Source: Spirochaetaceae bacterium (GTDB lineage: Bacteria > Spirochaetota > Spirochaetia > PWKH01). From it: a stretch of DNA of 30,768 nt. The translations under genes were made by a program, and so were the position numbers. Under the pieces are notes generated by a model. It worked only from the letters and a program-made list of their open reading frames with translations. It was not told the DNA's origin and did no database searches. Numbering within the stretch: position 1 is the first letter of the stretch; each line of letters starts with the position of its first letter. Of the stretch, positions 8,103-16,758 are shown piece after piece. The stretch is from the NCBI GenBank assembly GCA_003557605.1, contig PWNW01000132.1, positions 1 through 30,768 on the forward strand. The letters are read 5' to 3'.

Positions 8103-9193
8103 GTGAAGAAACCAGATTTATTGTTGAAAGTTCTCCGCAGATACGTCACTCCGACACCACTGCAGGCATCATGTGGCATGTAAGCCTGGCGCTTGTCCCT
8201 GCAGGGATATGGGGAGTCTATGTATTTGGAGTCCGCTCCCTGCTGGTGATTCTGCTGTCAATTGCCGCATCCGCTGCTGCTGAGTATGCTGCAGCACGGC
8301 TGATGAACAGGAAGACCCTTTCTGACGGAAGCGCCGTGCTCACCGGTTTGTTAATCGGGTACAACATGCCTCCTTTGGTTCCGCTGTTCATTCCTGTGGT
8401 CGCTTCCGTATTTGCTGTGGCGGTGGTGAAATGGGCATTCGGAGGACTGGGGGCAAACTGGATGAACCCTGCCCTTGCAGGGAGGGCGTTTGTCTTCTTT
8501 TCATGGACCTCCGGCATGAATGCCTGGAAGGTTCCTTCCAGCTGGGCTGCCGCTGATTCCGTCAGCTCCGCTACACCCCTGGGAGCGGTAAAGACCGGCC
8601 TGATGGATGTTGCGGGAGAGGGCGGCAGCTCTCTGGGATATCTCGGGGACATAGGGTATTCTTTCAGCGCCATGGGCGAGGCAGTATCATCCTGGTTCAA
8701 CAGTGCGGGAATTGCAGTCTCTCCCTATCATGCGGATCTCTTTTTCGGAAATATTCCTGGTTCGATCGGTGAGGTTTCGGCATTCCTGCTGCTTCTCGGC
8801 GGGATATATCTGATGCACCGAAGGATCGTCACTTGGGAGATTCCGGTTTCCTACATACTTTCCTTTGCCCTGCTGATATGGGTATTTGAGGGCACCCTCT
8901 TTTCCCGGGGACTGTTCGCCGGGAGCGTGTTCTTCCATGTATTCGGCGGAGGGCTGATTCTCGGAGCGCTGTTCATGGCCACTGACATGGTCACTTCACC
9001 AATTACCCGACGCGGGATGATCATTTACGGCATCGGAGCAGGTGCGCTGACCTTTCTCATCAGGATATACGGTTCACTTCCTGAGGGGGTGTCGCTGGCC
9101 ATCATTATTATGAACATCTTTGTACCGATGATTGACCGGTATGTGCAGCCGAAGCCCTACGGGGTGAAGAAAACACGGGGAGGTGCATCATGA
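8099..9193 (+). CDS. rnfD: Rnf complex subunit D (membrane flavoprotein)
   Basis: 364 residues, integral membrane with many hydrophobic helices. RnfD/NqrB carry a covalent FMN on a threonine; the matching motif SSATPLGAVK puts that residue at T159. LSDGSAVLTGLLIGYNMPP and LGANWMNPALAGRAF are conserved family segments lining the transport half-channel. Together with RnfE, RnfA and RnfG it moves electrons across the membrane and drives Na+ or H+ export; the sequence alone does not show which ion. Its start overlaps the rnfC stop and its stop overlaps the rnfG start, each by 4 nt. Confidence 0.96.
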   Translation: MSEETRFIVESSPQIRHSDTTAGIMWHVSLALVPAGIWGVYVFGVRSLLVILLSIAASAAAEYAAARLMNRKTLSDGSAVLTGLLIGYNMPPLVPLFIPVVASVFAVAVVKWAFGGLGANWMNPALAGRAFVFFSWTSGMNAWKVPSSWAAADSVSSATPLGAVKTGLMDVAGEGGSSLGYLGDIGYSFSAMGEAVSSWFNSAGIAVSPYHADLFFGNIPGSIGEVSAFLLLLGGIYLMHRRIVTWEIPVSYILSFALLIWVFEGTLFSRGLFAGSVFFHVFGGGLILGALFMATDMVTSPITRRGMIIYGIGAGALTFLIRIYGSLPEGVSLAIIIMNIFVPMIDRYVQPKPYGVKKTRGGAS

Positions 9194-9753
9194 AGGATAC
9201 AGCAGTCATAGCATTGAAGCTTGCACTGATCTGTGCGGTTGCGGCAGCTGCTCTTTCCCTGATGAACATGGTGACTGCACCGAGAATTGAGGCATACCGT
9301 GAACAGAGAATCCTCGAAGCCCTCCAGCAGGTCTCAGGGGAATACCGGATAGGAGAGATGCAGGAAGCAGATGCACAGAAGATAGAGTTTTATTATCCCC
9401 TTTATGACGAAGAGGACAGAACCGCTGGATATATTCTTCGGATTCGGGCCGACGGGTACGGCGGGCCGATGCAGCTGATTGCGGGGTATCTTGCAGAAGG
9501 CTCGGTAATAACCTCCCGGCTGCTTGACAATGATGAGACACCGGGACTCGGCAAGGAGGCTGAGCGCCCCAGCTATATGGAGAAGTTTGAAGGGAAGGGG
9601 AGTTCTGATGCCCCCATACCCCAAAGAATCCATCAGCTTTCATCAGCCCATGCTGATGCGGTATCAGGTTCAACCATTACTTTTGTGGGAATAGCTGAGG
9701 GCCTGGCTGCAGGGTCGTCATTTGTGCAGGACCTGGGAGGAAGGGATGAATAA
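9190..9753 (+). CDS. rnfG: Rnf complex subunit G (extracytoplasmic covalent flavoprotein)
   Basis: 187 residues. There is one N-terminal membrane anchor (ALKLALICAVAAAALSLMNMV), then a periplasmic FMN-binding domain. The flavinylation motif is S159-G160-S161-T162 within DAVSGSTITF; the family usually reads SGAT, so the third position is Ser here. TPGLGKEAERPSYMEKFEG upstream is also family-typical. FMN would be attached to T162 by an ApbE-type transferase, which is not encoded in this window. rnfE starts 8 nt inside the 3' end. Confidence 0.94.
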   Translation: MKDTAVIALKLALICAVAAAALSLMNMVTAPRIEAYREQRILEALQQVSGEYRIGEMQEADAQKIEFYYPLYDEEDRTAGYILRIRADGYGGPMQLIAGYLAEGSVITSRLLDNDETPGLGKEAERPSYMEKFEGKGSSDAPIPQRIHQLSSAHADAVSGSTITFVGIAEGLAAGSSFVQDLGGRDE

Positions 9754-10369
9754 GGAATTTACCAAGGGAGTTTTCAAGGACAATCCGATTTTTGTTCTTC
9801 TGCTGGGACTCTGTCCCGCTTTGGGCGTTTCAGGGCAGGTGGTCAATGCCCTGGGAATGAGCGCAGGGGTGCTGTTCGTCATGCTGGGATCCAATATCTT
9901 TGTCAGCCTGCTGAAGAATTTCATTCCCCCAAAGGCCAGGATCCCTTCCTACATCGTCATCATTGCATCCTTCGTTACGATTGTGCAGATGGTGATGGAG
10001 GCATTTGCCCCGGAACTCTACGGAAGTCTCGGCGTGTTTGTTCCCCTCATTGTGGTCAACTGCGTTATTCTCGGGCGAGCCGAAGCATTTGCCAGCAGAA
10101 ACACCCTGAAGAATTCCGTGCTTGATGCACTGGGGATGAGCCTCGGATTTGCCCTCGGCCTTACCTTGATCGCTCTTGTGCGGGAAGTGCTGGGTGCCGG
10201 CACGATTACCCTGTTTCCCGTCGGGGGGTTTGAAGGGATTATCAGGATACCGCTGCTTCATCAGGCACCTGCCCGGATATTCAGCCTTTCTGCAGGGGCC
10301 CTGCTGGTCATGGGGCTGCTGAAAGCCTTTTTCAACTGGTACAGCGAATCACGGAGGAACCTATCATGA
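9746..10369 (+). CDS. rnfE: Rnf complex subunit E (membrane)
   Basis: 207 residues and about six transmembrane helices. RnfE and RnfA are inverted-topology homologues that together bind an Fe-S centre within the membrane. NPIFVLLLGLCPALGVSG near the N-terminus and IVVNCVILGRAEAFASRN in the middle are the conserved cysteine-bearing segments. I chose the ATG at 9746 because GGAGG precedes it by several bases; the open frame upstream from 9722 is not family-like. The end overlaps rnfA by 4 nt. Confidence 0.95.
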   Translation: MNKEFTKGVFKDNPIFVLLLGLCPALGVSGQVVNALGMSAGVLFVMLGSNIFVSLLKNFIPPKARIPSYIVIIASFVTIVQMVMEAFAPELYGSLGVFVPLIVVNCVILGRAEAFASRNTLKNSVLDALGMSLGFALGLTLIALVREVLGAGTITLFPVGGFEGIIRIPLLHQAPARIFSLSAGALLVMGLLKAFFNWYSESRRNLS

Positions 10370-10956
10370 ATTATATCGGAATTCTCATAACCTATATATT
10401 TATCAGCAATTTTATTCTGACCCAGTTTCTTGGGCTCTGTCCGTTCATCGGGGTGTCGAAAAACACTGAGAGCGCAGTGGGCATGGGTTTTGCGGTGACC
10501 TTCGTGATGTCCATCGCATCGGTTGTCACCTGGTTGATATACAACTTTGTACTGGTTCCCTTCGATCTGATGTACCTGCAGACCATTGCATTTATCCTGG
10601 TTATTGCTTCACTGGTCCAGCTTGTTGAGATGATCATCCAGAAGATATCACCTCCGCTGTATAAGGCGCTGGGAATTTTCCTGCCCCTGATCACCACGAA
10701 CTGCGCGGTTCTCGGGATTGCGCTGCTGAACATAACGAATCAGCACACGATCCTTGAAATCTTTACCGGCGGTATTGCCGCAGGTCTGGGATTTCTGCTG
10801 GCTATTGTTCTCATGTCAAACATCAGGGAACGGATGGACGGAAAACCGGTACCGAAGCCCTTTAAGGGCGTACCGGCTGCGTTTATCTCAGGGGGGCTGA
10901 TGGCACTGGCTTTCATGGCCTTTGACCGGGCCCTGCTGACTAACCTCTTAGGATAA
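10366..10956 (+). CDS. rnfA: Rnf complex subunit A (membrane)
   Basis: 196 residues, about six transmembrane helices. ILTQFLGLCPFIGVSKN near residues 17-33 and PLITTNCAVLGIALLN near 105-120 carry the two conserved cysteines of RnfA/NqrE. The gene order C-D-G-E-A-B matches the clostridial and acetogen arrangement rather than the proteobacterial A-B-C-D-G-E order. A 12-bp gap separates it from rnfB. Confidence 0.96.
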   Translation: MNYIGILITYIFISNFILTQFLGLCPFIGVSKNTESAVGMGFAVTFVMSIASVVTWLIYNFVLVPFDLMYLQTIAFILVIASLVQLVEMIIQKISPPLYKALGIFLPLITTNCAVLGIALLNITNQHTILEIFTGGIAAGLGFLLAIVLMSNIRERMDGKPVPKPFKGVPAAFISGGLMALAFMAFDRALLTNLLG

Positions 10957-10968
10957 GGATGAGCTTCC

Positions 10969-11772
10969 ATGATGAGTAATGTACTGTATGCGTTTCTTTC
11001 CATATCACTGCTTGGAGGACTGCTCGGTTTCGGACTTGCCGCTGCGTCAAAGAAGCTCTCGGTAAAAAAGGATAAGAGGGTTGAAGAAGTCGAGCTGGCC
11101 CTGCCGGGCATAAACTGCGGAGCCTGCGGTTTTGCCGGATGTTCAGCATATGCCGAGGCAATCGCACTTCATGGCGCTGAAGTGACCCTCTGTCCTCCCG
11201 GTGGAAGCGAAACTGCTCAAAAGGTTGCTTCCATCATGGGAATTGAAGCTGATTTCTCATCAGTCTCATATGTTGCCATGGTTCACTGCTGGGGCAATGA
11301 TGAGACCCGGACATCGGATTTCCGCTATGAGGGTATTGAAGACTGCAATGCTGCATATTTATATTTTCAGGGGTCAGATACCTGCAAGTACGGCTGTCTA
11401 GCTCTAGGCAGCTGCATCAGGGTATGTCCTGTTGATGCCATTACCAAGGATGAGAACGGCAGAATTCAGGTTGACAGGAACATCTGCATCGGTTGTGAAA
11501 AATGCGTCGCCGTCTGTCCAAACAAGGTGATGCGGATGATTCCCCATGATGCGGATTATTATGTGGCCTGCAGTTCCATTGACAAAGGGGGTGCAGTACG
11601 GAAATACTGTACCGTAGGATGCATCGGATGCAGGATCTGTGAGAAGAAATTCAGTGAGGCTGGGTTTTGGATTGAAAACAACCTGTCCTATACGAAGTAT
11701 GAGGGCACCTATGCACAGCGGAAAGAGGCTATGGAGGCCTGTCCGCCGAAGTGCATCAGAAAAATACCATAA
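10969..11772 (+). CDS. rnfB: Rnf complex subunit B (ferredoxin-type Fe-S subunit)
   Basis: 267 residues. An N-terminal membrane anchor (ISLLGGLLGFGLAAASKKLS) is followed by a 4Fe-4S domain with C50, C53, C58 and C75 (PGINCGACGFAGCSAYAEAI). Further on come CPVDAI and CIGCEKCVAVCPNKV-type bacterial ferredoxin repeats and additional cysteines near CTVGCIGCRICEKKF. It receives electrons from reduced ferredoxin and passes them to the membrane subunits. ATG occurs at both 10969 and 10972; an AAGGA site lies upstream. It is the last rnf gene, and a GH57-like gene starts 12 nt later on the same strand. Confidence 0.95.
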   Translation: MMSNVLYAFLSISLLGGLLGFGLAAASKKLSVKKDKRVEEVELALPGINCGACGFAGCSAYAEAIALHGAEVTLCPPGGSETAQKVASIMGIEADFSSVSYVAMVHCWGNDETRTSDFRYEGIEDCNAAYLYFQGSDTCKYGCLALGSCIRVCPVDAITKDENGRIQVDRNICIGCEKCVAVCPNKVMRMIPHDADYYVACSSIDKGGAVRKYCTVGCIGCRICEKKFSEAGFWIENNLSYTKYEGTYAQRKEAMEACPPKCIRKIP

Positions 11773-11784
11773 GATCAGGTGAGT

Positions 11785-13734
11785 ATGAACGTTGGTGTAT
11801 GTCTGTACCACAGCAAACCCCTTGGAACTCCGAAAGAGGAACTGGAATATGCCCTGTACCACTGCTATCGGCCTCTGCTGACCTATGTGTACACCAAAAT
11901 ACAGGTGAAACTGTCCCTGCATCTTTCGGGAAACATCTTTGAATGGCTTGAAAACCAGTACCCTGAAATCAACATGCTGATACAGGACCTGATGAAACGG
12001 GGACAGCTGGAACTGGTAGGCGGAGGGTTCTATGATCCTGCATTTCCCTTTATTCCCGTAAAGGACCGGGGCATGCAGATTGAGATGCTGAACACCTATC
12101 TCAGGAAGCGGTTCGGAAAAAAGCCCCAGGGAGCTTTAATCAGTGAACACTTCTGGCATCCCAGCCTGATAACTACCCTGAACAGCTGCGATATCAGCTA
12201 TGTGATCACCTTTGATCCAGATGAGAAGGTCAGAAGAAGACGGGAAGAAGCCTGGTATGAACCTTATCGGATGGTGGATGCAGGTAAAAGCATGGTCATC
12301 ATACCTGCGTCGAATTCCATGAGCTCTATGGTCCCGAAAAAAAGCCCCGATGAAGTGACCGCCGCACTGGCAGAAGCGGTAAACCGCAGCGAGAGCAGAT
12401 CGGCGAACCTGCTTGTCAGCGCCGATGATCTGATTACCGGATTCATGCTCAGCGATGTGGGGTCCATGATTGAATACATTGATGATCTGTTCACTCTGCT
12501 GCTTCATTACGGCTCCGTTCCGGTGCTTCTCTCAGAACAGCTGAAATCATGCTCCCAGGGATTTGATTATCTTAAGTCAGGATGGTACCATCCATCGGTG
12601 ATACATGATCCCTACTGGGACTTTCATGATGTGCTCAAGAGATATCCTGAGTCATACCATGCATACTGCAGAATGCATTACCTGCAGCGGCTCATTGCGG
12701 GGATTCGGAAGGACAGGTCAAGAAAGAAAAGTGCTGATAATGAGGTGCTGAAATCGCAAAGCAGCCAGTTTTTCTGGTCTAGTGCTGCCGGTGGGATTTA
12801 TCGGAATGTGCTTCGTAAGGAGCAGCACAGAAGCTTTATTGAAGCTGAGAAGATGACCCGTGAGCGGGGAGTCTTTTCGACGTCCTTGAGCTGCTACGAC
12901 ATGGATTTTGACGGTAAGGATGAATATATTTACCGGGGAAAGAATATTTTTGTCGTCATAGACCGCAAGGGAGCTTCCCTGAAGGAACTGGACTATCTGG
13001 TGACTTCCTGGAATTACCAGGATACCTTTACCGGATGTATGCAGGATGACTGCATGGTGTCAAAAAGCAGTTATCCTGAACGGGTGCACCAGAACAGTGC
13101 GGTGGACCTCTTTTTCCTTGAACCCTATGGTGATATTTCCGAAAAATACCGTCAGGGGACATGCAGAAATCTTGAGCAGACGATATACCGGTTAGGGCAG
13201 TACAATAAGGAGGCAAAGACTGTTTCATTTATCACTGAAGGCTGCTTCCAGCTTGGAGAGAAAACTTTCACCATGGCCCTGGAAAAACTGTACCGGTTCA
13301 AGACAAATTCAATTGAGATTGATTATCAGATTACAAATCTCGGTGAAGAAGAAGCTGAGCTTTATTTCTGCTCTGAAATGAATCTTTCCTTCGGATATGA
13401 GGGAATGGATTTTGTGGAGATCCATTCCATCGACTCTCCCAGGATTGAGCCGGTTGCCAGCGGGGCTTCACTTGATTCAGTGCGGTATCTGAAAATCCAT
13501 GATATTTCCAATAAATCACAGATAGGGATATATACAAAAAAGCGGTTTCTTATTATGAACAGGAACTACAGCACCACCGTCAATACTGCTTACGGAGAAG
13601 AGGACATTTACCAGCATTCGGTATTCAGACCCTTCTGGAAGCTGGAGCTTCCATCGAAGGAGGCTTGGACGAATACTGTGGGACTGCGAATTGACAAGCG
13701 TACCGCTAAGAGGAGAAAAATTACCAATGATTGA
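11785..13734 (+). CDS. Divergent GH57/DUF1926 protein, 4-alpha-glucanotransferase-like
   Basis: 649 residues. It aligns along its length with the Thermococcus-type GH57 4-alpha-glucanotransferase as I recall it: SYRP near residue 30, KRGQLELVGGGFYDP at 71-85, ISEHFWHPSL with E121 matching nucleophile E123, ADD with D215 matching acid/base D214, WSSAAGGIYRN in the middle domain and DMDFDGKDEY opening the C-terminal beta domain. The N-terminal HNHQPLG motif reads YHSKPLG, and HDDGEKFG reads ADDLITGF, so several conserved substrate residues are gone. Activity on glycogen/maltodextrin is therefore uncertain. I chose the ATG at 11785, with AGGTGA just upstream, over a GTG at 11779. The 3' end overlaps prfB by 8 nt. 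Confidence 0.75.
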   Translation: MNVGVCLYHSKPLGTPKEELEYALYHCYRPLLTYVYTKIQVKLSLHLSGNIFEWLENQYPEINMLIQDLMKRGQLELVGGGFYDPAFPFIPVKDRGMQIEMLNTYLRKRFGKKPQGALISEHFWHPSLITTLNSCDISYVITFDPDEKVRRRREEAWYEPYRMVDAGKSMVIIPASNSMSSMVPKKSPDEVTAALAEAVNRSESRSANLLVSADDLITGFMLSDVGSMIEYIDDLFTLLLHYGSVPVLLSEQLKSCSQGFDYLKSGWYHPSVIHDPYWDFHDVLKRYPESYHAYCRMHYLQRLIAGIRKDRSRKKSADNEVLKSQSSQFFWSSAAGGIYRNVLRKEQHRSFIEAEKMTRERGVFSTSLSCYDMDFDGKDEYIYRGKNIFVVIDRKGASLKELDYLVTSWNYQDTFTGCMQDDCMVSKSSYPERVHQNSAVDLFFLEPYGDISEKYRQGTCRNLEQTIYRLGQYNKEAKTVSFITEGCFQLGEKTFTMALEKLYRFKTNSIEIDYQITNLGEEEAELYFCSEMNLSFGYEGMDFVEIHSIDSPRIEPVASGASLDSVRYLKIHDISNKSQIGIYTKKRFLIMNRNYSTTVNTAYGEEDIYQHSVFRPFWKLELPSKEAWTNTVGLRIDKRTAKRRKITND

Positions 13735-14837
13735 TGAACTGAAACAGGAGTTTGAAGCGCTTCGAGATATATTCTGGGATTCCTGGAGGGGTCTTTGACC
13801 CTGATGCAAAGGAGAATCAGATAGAAGAACTCCAGAAAAAAACCCTTGATCCCAACTTTTGGAACAGCCGTGAGCAGGCAGAGTCTGTGATGCAGGATCT
13901 TAACGATCTTAACGATCTGATGGGCCCTTGGAAGCAGATGAAGCAGGACTTGGAGGAGCTGGAGGAATACCTTGAACTTGTAGCAGAGGAAGGAGAGGCT
14001 GAAGCCTATGGCGAGGAGATTTCCCAGCGCCTTCAGGAACTTCAGGAAACATACCGTACTATACGGTCTGCATCCCTGCTGGACGGAAAATTTGACAAAA
14101 ACGGTGCATATTTCACAATCCATTCAGGGGCCGGGGGAACTGAAGCCTGCGACTGGGTGCAGATGCTGCTTCGTATGTACCTCCGCTGGGCTGAGAAAAA
14201 GCAGTGCAGGGCCCAGACCCTTGATCTGCTTGAAGCTGAGGGGGGAATCAAATCAGTTACCCTGCAGATTACCGGTAATTTTGTCTATGGTCTGCTGAAG
14301 GGAGAGGCGGGAATTCACCGGCTGGTGAGAATTTCTCCCTTTGACTCCAATAAGCGTCGTCATACTTCCTTCGCTTCGGTCCATGTCTCTCCGGTAATTG
14401 ATGAAGAGATAGCATTTGAAATTCGCAGTGAGGACATCAAGGTTGATACCTACCGTGCCTCAGGCGCCGGCGGACAGCATGTGAATACCACTGATTCTGC
14501 GGTCCGCATCACCCACCTGGAGACGGGAATCGTTGTGCAGTGCCAAAATGAACGCAGCCAGCATAAAAACCGTGCGACAGCCATGAAGATGCTGGCATCA
14601 AAACTCTATGAGCACCATGAACAAAAAATGGAGGAGGAGCGGGCGAAGCACAGTATTGAAAAGAAAGGCATATCCTGGGGAAACCAGATCCGTTCTTATG
14701 TGTTTCATCCCTATACGATGGTGAAGGACCACAGGACCGGTGAGCAGACTGGAAACATTTCAGCTGTCATGGACGGAGATATTGATGCATTTATAGAGGC
14801 ATGTCTTATATGGAAATGGGAGCAGGAACACGTCTGA
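13727..14837 (+). CDS. prfB: Peptide chain release factor 2 (programmed +1 frameshift)
   Basis: Translation starts at ATG 13727 and reads 23 codons (MIDELKQEFEALRDIFWDSW...) to an in-frame TGA at 13796-13798. A +1 slip at CTT TGA C then continues in the next frame with GAC at 13797 to TGA 14835-14837, giving 369 residues, normal for RF2. The GGQ catalytic loop (SGAGGQHVNTTDSAV) and the SPF tripeptide that reads UGA/UAA (LVRISPFDSNKRR) are both present. RF2 shortage raises frameshifting and so raises RF2, a known autoregulatory loop. The gene is intact; simple ORF calling would lose the first 23 codons. Its start overlaps the GH57 stop, and the next gene starts inside its 3' end. Confidence 0.95.
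13785..13799 (+). promoter_or_regulatory. prfB programmed +1 frameshift site
   Basis: GGAGG (13785-13789) acts as an internal Shine-Dalgarno element 3 nt before the slippery CTT (13793-13795), the TGA stop (13796-13798) and a following C. These are the same parts, with the same SD-to-CTT spacing, as the E. coli prfB element (AGGGGG-TAT-CTT-TGA-C). Confidence 0.93.
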
Positions 14838-15856
14838 TAGCCGTACTGCTGCTGGTGCAGTGTACGGCTGGGTTGACAGCAGGTTCCTGGAGAACCGGGG
14901 TATTTTCACTGGAAAGCACTTCTCTGGTAAGTCAGGAGGGAAGACTCCTCTCGGAGCAGTACAGCAGGATGATACTGGATGTGCTTACCGCTGCTGAATA
15001 CCGGGAACTCTCAGCTCCGCTGCAGTCATATGCGGCATCCCGGGCTCAGCATCAGGAGTTCATTGATGCCGCCAGGTCCCATCACCAGATGACAAATCGT
15101 CAGAATGATAACTTCTTTCGTGACAGAGCAGTTGAGCGTGCTGCCTTTCCCAAGATTTCTGAAGCCGGGAAGCTTCCTGACCGTCTTGAGCTCTCTTTGC
15201 GTACATTTAACGACACCATCAGCTTCGGGGACCTTTCCAGGATGTACTTTACCAGCATTGACTACCGGCTTGATGAGATCATCGGTTCATCCCTGGTCCG
15301 GGAAGGCCGAGGGTATCGGCTTCATATTTTTCATTACCTTTCCCATGAGCAGCAGACGGAGACCCTGCTTTTCATCTATTTGGAGCCCGGCAGCCTTCCT
15401 GATAAGCAGACATTGAAGGATGCACTTTTTTTCTTCTCATCCCCCGAACCTGAGCGGGCAAGGATTCCTGCTTTGCCGGCGGCAGATGAGACGCCTCCGA
15501 TGATACGGACCATTCCGTCGGGTGCATCAGTAAGCGGTGCTTCCGGACTGTATGGAATTTCTCTTAACGGATACAGCAGCCAGTATCTCTTTGACCCGAA
15601 GATCGAAGGAATCACTGAGCTGAGGATGACTCCTCAGTGGGAACTGAAAATCAATTCGGTTTCCCGAAGGTCTGATCAGTTTTACCGTTCCCTTGCTTCC
15701 CTGATGCTCTCTGTTCCCATTACCTTCCTGGCCCATGATGCCGCATCACAGAGTACAGCGGGACAGATGGTTTTTCTTTCCGCTGCATCGGTGAATGTTG
15801 CACTAACCGTGAAAACACTTATTGACCTCTTTCGGTATACCAATTACCTTCAGTAA
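14801..15856 (+). CDS. Secreted or membrane-anchored protein of unknown function
   Basis: 351 residues from ATG 14801; in-frame ATGs at 14810 and 14816 are also possible. The start lies within the last 37 nt of prfB. An N-terminal hydrophobic segment (TRLIAVLLLVQCTAGLTAG) looks like a signal peptide; LVQC could be a relaxed spirochaetal lipobox. The body is mixed, with FFRDRAVERAAF and a Ser/Pro/Ala-rich stretch near residues 210-250. The last ~60 residues hold two moderately hydrophobic segments (LASLMLSVPITFLAHDA and FLSAASVNVALTVKTLIDLF), possibly membrane helices. I recognise no family. It sits between prfB and ftsY, in an envelope-protein neighbourhood. Confidence 0.7.
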   Translation: MSYMEMGAGTRLIAVLLLVQCTAGLTAGSWRTGVFSLESTSLVSQEGRLLSEQYSRMILDVLTAAEYRELSAPLQSYAASRAQHQEFIDAARSHHQMTNRQNDNFFRDRAVERAAFPKISEAGKLPDRLELSLRTFNDTISFGDLSRMYFTSIDYRLDEIIGSSLVREGRGYRLHIFHYLSHEQQTETLLFIYLEPGSLPDKQTLKDALFFFSSPEPERARIPALPAADETPPMIRTIPSGASVSGASGLYGISLNGYSSQYLFDPKIEGITELRMTPQWELKINSVSRRSDQFYRSLASLMLSVPITFLAHDAASQSTAGQMVFLSAASVNVALTVKTLIDLFRYTNYLQ

Positions 15857-15883
15857 TATGAATGAATACAGCAGGAGATGTGC

Positions 15884-16750
15884 ATGAAGCGCGGCTTTGG
15901 AAAGAGACTGGCATCAATTTTCAACCGGTCAGTACAGTATGAGGATTTCTTTGAAGACCTTGAAGATCTGCTTATTGAAGGAGATCTTGGAGCATCCATT
16001 GCCATGGAGGTTTCTGACGATCTGAAGGAGTTCTGCAGGAAAAACCGGGTATCTTCACAGAATGAACTGCTGCTTGAAATGAAACGGATGCTTTTGTCGT
16101 GGGTGACGCCAAAGCAGCTGAAGGTTGAGGACCCTCCCCAGGTGTTTCTGGTCCTCGGGGTGAACGGTGTGGGAAAGACCACTACCATTGCAAAAATGGC
16201 GAAGTTTTACCAGAACCAGGGAAAGCAGGTGGTCCTCAGCGCTGCAGACACCTTTCGTGCTGCTGCCATTGATCAGCTGGAGCTGCATGCTCAGCGGGTA
16301 GGATGCCGGCTGGTGAAACAGAAACCCGGTTCTGACCCCGGCGCAGTTGTCTATGATACCCTGCAGAGCGCTATTGCAAAACAGGATGATCTGGTCCTTG
16401 TTGATACTGCAGGAAGAATGCACACCAAGGCGAACCTTGTGAAGGAACTTCAGAAAATTCATAAAGTGATTGAGGGGAGGCTTCCCGGAAAACCCTGCAG
16501 AAATCTGCTGGTCATTGATGCGACTACCGGACAGAACGGGTTCCAGCAGGCTGAGATGTTCCATGAGGCGGTGGGAATTGATGCATTAATTCTCACGAAA
16601 TATGATTCTGCCTCCAAGGGCGGCACCATGGTCCAGATCGGGAAAAAGCTCGGGATTCCAATTGCCTTTGTCGGTGTGGGGGAAACGTATGAGGATATTA
16701 GGGAGTTCAGCAGTGATGAATTTCTTGATACCCTTCTGGGACTTACATAG
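15884..16750 (+). CDS. ftsY: Signal recognition particle receptor FtsY (SRP GTPase)
   Basis: 288 residues. It docks SRP-bound ribosomes at the membrane for co-translational insertion. The N domain spans about 1-85. The G domain has the P-loop GVNGVGKTTTIAKMAKFY, DTFRAAAIDQLELHA, DTAGRMHTKANLVKEL and TKYDSASKGG, then the closing GVGETYEDIREF. It lacks the long acidic A domain of E. coli FtsY, as many bacteria do. I chose ATG 15884 (MKRGFGKRLASIF) because AGGAG lies 6 nt upstream; the ATG at 15878 would directly abut that site. The basic amphipathic start probably gives membrane contact. Confidence 0.95.
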   Translation: MKRGFGKRLASIFNRSVQYEDFFEDLEDLLIEGDLGASIAMEVSDDLKEFCRKNRVSSQNELLLEMKRMLLSWVTPKQLKVEDPPQVFLVLGVNGVGKTTTIAKMAKFYQNQGKQVVLSAADTFRAAAIDQLELHAQRVGCRLVKQKPGSDPGAVVYDTLQSAIAKQDDLVLVDTAGRMHTKANLVKELQKIHKVIEGRLPGKPCRNLLVIDATTGQNGFQQAEMFHEAVGIDALILTKYDSASKGGTMVQIGKKLGIPIAFVGVGETYEDIREFSSDEFLDTLLGLT

Positions 16751-16758
16751 GAGGTCAC

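Noticed and set aside
9206..10261. Long minus-strand open frames (155, 143 and 99 residues) across rnfG/rnfE
   Set aside because: Shadows of well-supported rnf genes, with low-complexity translations and no ribosome sites.
13796..13798. In-frame TGA in prfB as a sign of a pseudogene
   Set aside because: The surrounding GGAGG-N3-CTT-TGA-C is the known RF2 autoregulatory frameshift element, and the rest of the gene is intact.
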